From Rhodospirillum centenum SW (GTDB lineage: Bacteria; Pseudomonadota; Alphaproteobacteria; Azospirillales; Azospirillaceae), in NCBI RefSeq assembly GCF_000016185.1, contig NC_011420.2, positions 1,260,501-1,324,500 on the forward strand: DNA of 64,000 bases, written 5' to 3'. Position 1 is the stretch's first letter, and each line of letters begins with the position of its first letter. The notes under the pieces are model-generated. The model saw nothing but the letters and a program-made list of their open reading frames with translations, was not told the DNA's origin and searched no databases. The translations under genes and the position numbers were made by a program. Positions 61,585 through 64,000 of this stretch are shown here, one piece after another.

Positions 61585-62670
61585 ATGCAGCCACACGCGA
61601 AGATCCTGGCGGTCGCAACCGCCACCCCGCCCCACCGCTTTCCCCAGGAACTGACCCGCGATACCGCGCGGGAGGTGTTCGCCGGCCGACTGCGGGATTT
61701 CGACCGGCTCTCCCCCGTTTTCACGAACGCGGGAATCGAGGCCCGCCATTCCTGCGTTCCGATCGACTGGTACAAAAAGCCGCGGGGCTGGACGGACCGC
61801 AACGCCGTGTATCTGGAAAGCGCCGTAGCCGTCCTGGAGACGGCGACGCGGACGGCGCTGGAGCGCGCCGGGCTGGACACGGGGGCGGTGGACGCCATCG
61901 TCGCCGTCTCCTCCACCGGGATCGCCACGCCCAGCCTGGACGCGCTGCTGATGCAGCGCCTGGGCCTGCGCCCGGACGTACAGCGGCTGCCCGTGTTCGG
62001 GCTGGGCTGCGCCGGCGGCGTGCTGGGGCTGGCGCGGGCGGCCAACTGGGCCGCCAGCATGCCGGACCGCACCGTGCTGTTCCTGGTGGTGGAGCTGTGC
62101 GGGCTGTCCTTCCGGCATGGCGACCTGAGCAAGGCGAACGTCGTGGCCACGGCCCTGTTCGGCGACGGCGCCGCTGCCGTACTGCTGCGTGCCGATCCGC
62201 CGGAAGCGGGCGGGCGCCCGACACGGGGCCGGAGTTCCGGCGACCTGGGCCGGGTCGTCGGCTGGGCGGAACATACCTGGCCGGACACGCTGGACATCAT
62301 GGGCTGGCGGGTCGAGGACGATGGCCTGGGCGTCATCTTCTCACAGAGCATCCCCCGGCTGGTGCGGGAAAGGTTCGGCCCGGTGGTCGATTCCTTCCTG
62401 GACCGGCAGGGCCTGTCGCGCCGCCGGCTGGCCGGCAGCCTCTGCCATCCCGGCGGCGCCAAGGTGCTGGAGGCGCTGGAAGAGGTGCTGGCGCCGGCCA
62501 CCGGCGGGCTGGACGATGCCCGCAGCGTGCTGCGCGATTACGGCAACATGTCGGCCGCCACCGTCCTGTTCGTGCTGGAGCGGCGGATCGCCGGCGGGGC
62601 CCGCGGGCCGCACCTGATGACGGCCCTGGGGCCGGGATTCACAGCGGCGCTGGCCCTGCTGGAGCTTTAA
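61585..62670 (+). CDS. Type III polyketide synthase (chalcone synthase family)
   Basis: 361-aa cytosolic ketosynthase that condenses malonyl-CoA onto an acyl starter. Catalytic triad all present: Cys142 (GLGCAGGVLGL), His288 (SLCHPGGAKVLEALE) and Asn321 (LRDYGNMSAATVLFVL). Such bacterial enzymes usually make alkylresorcinols or alkylpyrones. A GTG at 61558 gives nine extra residues; ATG 61585 (MQPHAKILAVAT) is preferred. It is followed after 3 bases by a methyltransferase gene, the arrangement of the srsAB and bpsAB alkylpyrone/alkylresorcinol operons. Divergent from DUF502 across 200 bases. Confidence 0.9.
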   Translation: MQPHAKILAVATATPPHRFPQELTRDTAREVFAGRLRDFDRLSPVFTNAGIEARHSCVPIDWYKKPRGWTDRNAVYLESAVAVLETATRTALERAGLDTGAVDAIVAVSSTGIATPSLDALLMQRLGLRPDVQRLPVFGLGCAGGVLGLARAANWAASMPDRTVLFLVVELCGLSFRHGDLSKANVVATALFGDGAAAVLLRADPPEAGGRPTRGRSSGDLGRVVGWAEHTWPDTLDIMGWRVEDDGLGVIFSQSIPRLVRERFGPVVDSFLDRQGLSRRRLAGSLCHPGGAKVLEALEEVLAPATGGLDDARSVLRDYGNMSAATVLFVLERRIAGGARGPHLMTALGPGFTAALALLEL

Positions 62671-62673
62671 GGG

Positions 62674-63204
62674 ATGACGGTGGGGCTGCCGCATCTGGTG
62701 TTCCTGCTGGTCGCCGTGCAGCGGCTGGCGGAACTGGCGCTGGCCCGGCGGAACACGCGCCGCCTCCTGGCGCGGGGCGCCGTCGAGACCGGAGCCGGGC
62801 ACTATCCCCTGTTCGTGCTGCTGCACGGCGGCTGGCTGGCGGCCCTGTTCCTGACGGTACCGGCGGACGCGCCGGTGTCCTGGCCGCTGCTGGCGCTGTT
62901 CGTGCTGCTCCAGGCGGGCCGTGTCTGGGTGGTGGCGAGCCTGGGGCCGTACTGGACGACGCGGATCATCACCCTGCCCGGCGCGCCGCTGATCCGGCGG
63001 GGGCCGTTCCGCCATGTACGGCACCCGAACTACCTGGTGGTGACGGGAGAGATCGCGGTGCTGCCCCTGGCCTTCGGCGCCTGGGAGATCGCGCTCGTCT
63101 TCTCCTTCCTGAACGCCGCGCTGCTGTTCCACCGCATCCGGCAGGAAGAGCGGGCGCTGGCGCCGCGGCGCACGGTCGGAACCGGAAGCGGCCGGGCGAC
63201 CTGA
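62674..63204 (+). CDS. ICMT-family methyltransferase linked to the type III PKS
   Basis: 176 aa, four to five TM helices, with the ICMT/PEMT SAM-binding motif RRGPFRHVRHPNYLVVTGE and the distal HRIRQEERAL. Homologues next to type III PKS genes O-methylate alkylpyrones or alkylresorcinols (Bacillus BpsB, Streptomyces SrsB). ATG 62674 is 3 bases after the PKS stop, so translation is probably coupled. No hydroxylase gene follows, unlike the srsABC cluster. Confidence 0.8.
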   Translation: MTVGLPHLVFLLVAVQRLAELALARRNTRRLLARGAVETGAGHYPLFVLLHGGWLAALFLTVPADAPVSWPLLALFVLLQAGRVWVVASLGPYWTTRIITLPGAPLIRRGPFRHVRHPNYLVVTGEIAVLPLAFGAWEIALVFSFLNAALLFHRIRQEERALAPRRTVGTGSGRAT

Positions 63205-63334
63205 GCCCGAAGGCCGCAGCCGCACGGAGTCAGGGCCGCAGGGAGGCAGGCCCGCAGGGGGCCGATCCGGGAAATTTGCCCGCCTGCGCGCGGCATTGTA
63301 CCTTGGCCGCCCCACCACCCGATGGCACCCACCC

Positions 63335-64000
63335 GTGACCGACTTCCAACCCGCCGGTCTGGACCGGATTGAGCTGCTGAAATCCCTGACGCCCGAGGAG
63401 CGGGTCGCCCTGTCGCGCCAGTGCAGCTGGCGGCACTTCCACGCCCAGGAGCAGATCGTCGACCGCTCGTCGGAGAGCCGCGATGTCTGCTTCATCGTGG
63501 AGGGCCGGGTGCGGGTGGTGAACTACTCCCTCTCCGGCCGCGAGATCACCTTCGACGACATCGAGGCCGGCGGCTATCTGGGGGAGCTGTCCGCCATCGA
63601 CGGAGAGCCGCGCTCGGCCAGCATCGTGGCGCTGACGGAGACGCAGGTCGCCTTCATGTCGCCGCGGCTGTTCCTGGAGACGGCAACGCAACACCCGGCG
63701 GTGGCGCTGCTGGTGATGCGACGGCTGGCCCGGATCGTCCGTTCGGCGACCGGCCGGATCATGGATCTGAGCACCCTGGGCGCCAACAACCGGGTGCATG
63801 CGGAACTGCTGCGGCTGGCGAAGCCGGATCTGCGGCCGGACAACACGGCGGAGATCACCCCCGTCCCGATCCACAACGACATCGCCAGCCGGGTCAGCAC
63901 GACGCGGGAAACGGTGGCGCGGGTGTTCAGCGACCTGGCCCGCGACGGAATCCTGGAACGTCGGGGCAACCATCTGGTCATCCTCGACTTCCGGAAGCTT
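63335..64000 (+). CDS. Crp/Fnr-family transcription regulator, 3' end outside window
   Basis: 222 residues visible, frame still open at base 64000. cNMP-binding beta-roll (VCFIVEGRVRVVNYSLSGRE, then YLGELSAIDGEPRSASIVAL) retains the GEL and PRSA residues of the phosphate-binding cassette, so it may bind cAMP or cGMP. The C-terminal winged helix is NDIASRVSTTRETVARVFSD with the recognition helix. No cysteines for an iron-sulfur cluster in the N-terminus, so not an Fnr type. Start GTG 63335; no in-frame ATG nearby. Whether it controls the PKS operon just upstream is unknown. Confidence 0.85.
   Translation, partial: MTDFQPAGLDRIELLKSLTPEERVALSRQCSWRHFHAQEQIVDRSSESRDVCFIVEGRVRVVNYSLSGREITFDDIEAGGYLGELSAIDGEPRSASIVALTETQVAFMSPRLFLETATQHPAVALLVMRRLARIVRSATGRIMDLSTLGANNRVHAELLRLAKPDLRPDNTAEITPVPIHNDIASRVSTTRETVARVFSDLARDGILERRGNHLVILDFRKL

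Overview
The window is GC-rich, gene-dense chromosomal DNA of an alphaproteobacterium, most likely of the Rhodospirillales/Azospirillum-Rhodocista group. That is inferred from gene order and families, not from a search. The clues are the run tig-clpP-clpX-lon-hup-tRNA-nuoA..N, the run nuoN-birA-coaX-rnj-mce-DUF1467, an RNase J in a proteobacterium, a short type ProS, and glnB-glnA behind a sigma-54 promoter. Most of the window is housekeeping on the minus strand.

Layout. 1-2177: translation genes pyrH (cut by the window edge), tsf and rpsB, with strong intergenic hairpins. 2434-2991: a chorismate-lyase-like protein. 3019-6516: dnaE. 6781-7662: an EamA exporter. 7786-12085: alkA, lolD, the Lol permease and proS; both alkA and proS carry two single-base insertions. 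12232-16120: an accessory block (small protein, two membrane or exported proteins, a purine permease of the AzgA type, a candidate small RNA, tag). 16127-34694: one very long minus-strand operon, all 14 complex I genes (nuoA-N) followed by birA, coaX, rnj, mce, DUF1467 and tag. 34695-35194: its long leader with direct repeats. 35195-42965: tRNA-Asp, tRNA-Val, HU, lon, clpX, clpP, trigger factor and tRNA-Leu, the protein quality-control cluster.

43082-53133: an AceE-like E1 enzyme, a small protein, NAD(P)HX repair, a bicarbonate transporter with its PII-like partner (SbtA/SbtB), tRNA-His, then glnB-glnA with an NtrC-like site and a sigma-54 promoter, an exported Cys protein, a small alpha-specific protein and a DsbA-family thioredoxin. 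53138-60611: mfd and sdhE diverge from recG, and a complete ISAs1-family insertion sequence with a 10-bp target duplication sits in the gap between them. 60629-64000: a DUF502 membrane protein, a type III polyketide synthase with a methyltransferase, and the start of a Crp/Fnr regulator that runs off the window.

No CRISPR array, prophage, toxin-antitoxin or clear new defence system is visible. The points most worth a second look are the SbtA/SbtB pair lacking the usual redox tail, the two-gene type III PKS unit, the candidate small RNA at about 15.3-15.46 kb, the repeat-bearing nuo leader, and the paired frameshifts in proS (an essential gene) and alkA, which more likely reflect sequence error than real decay.
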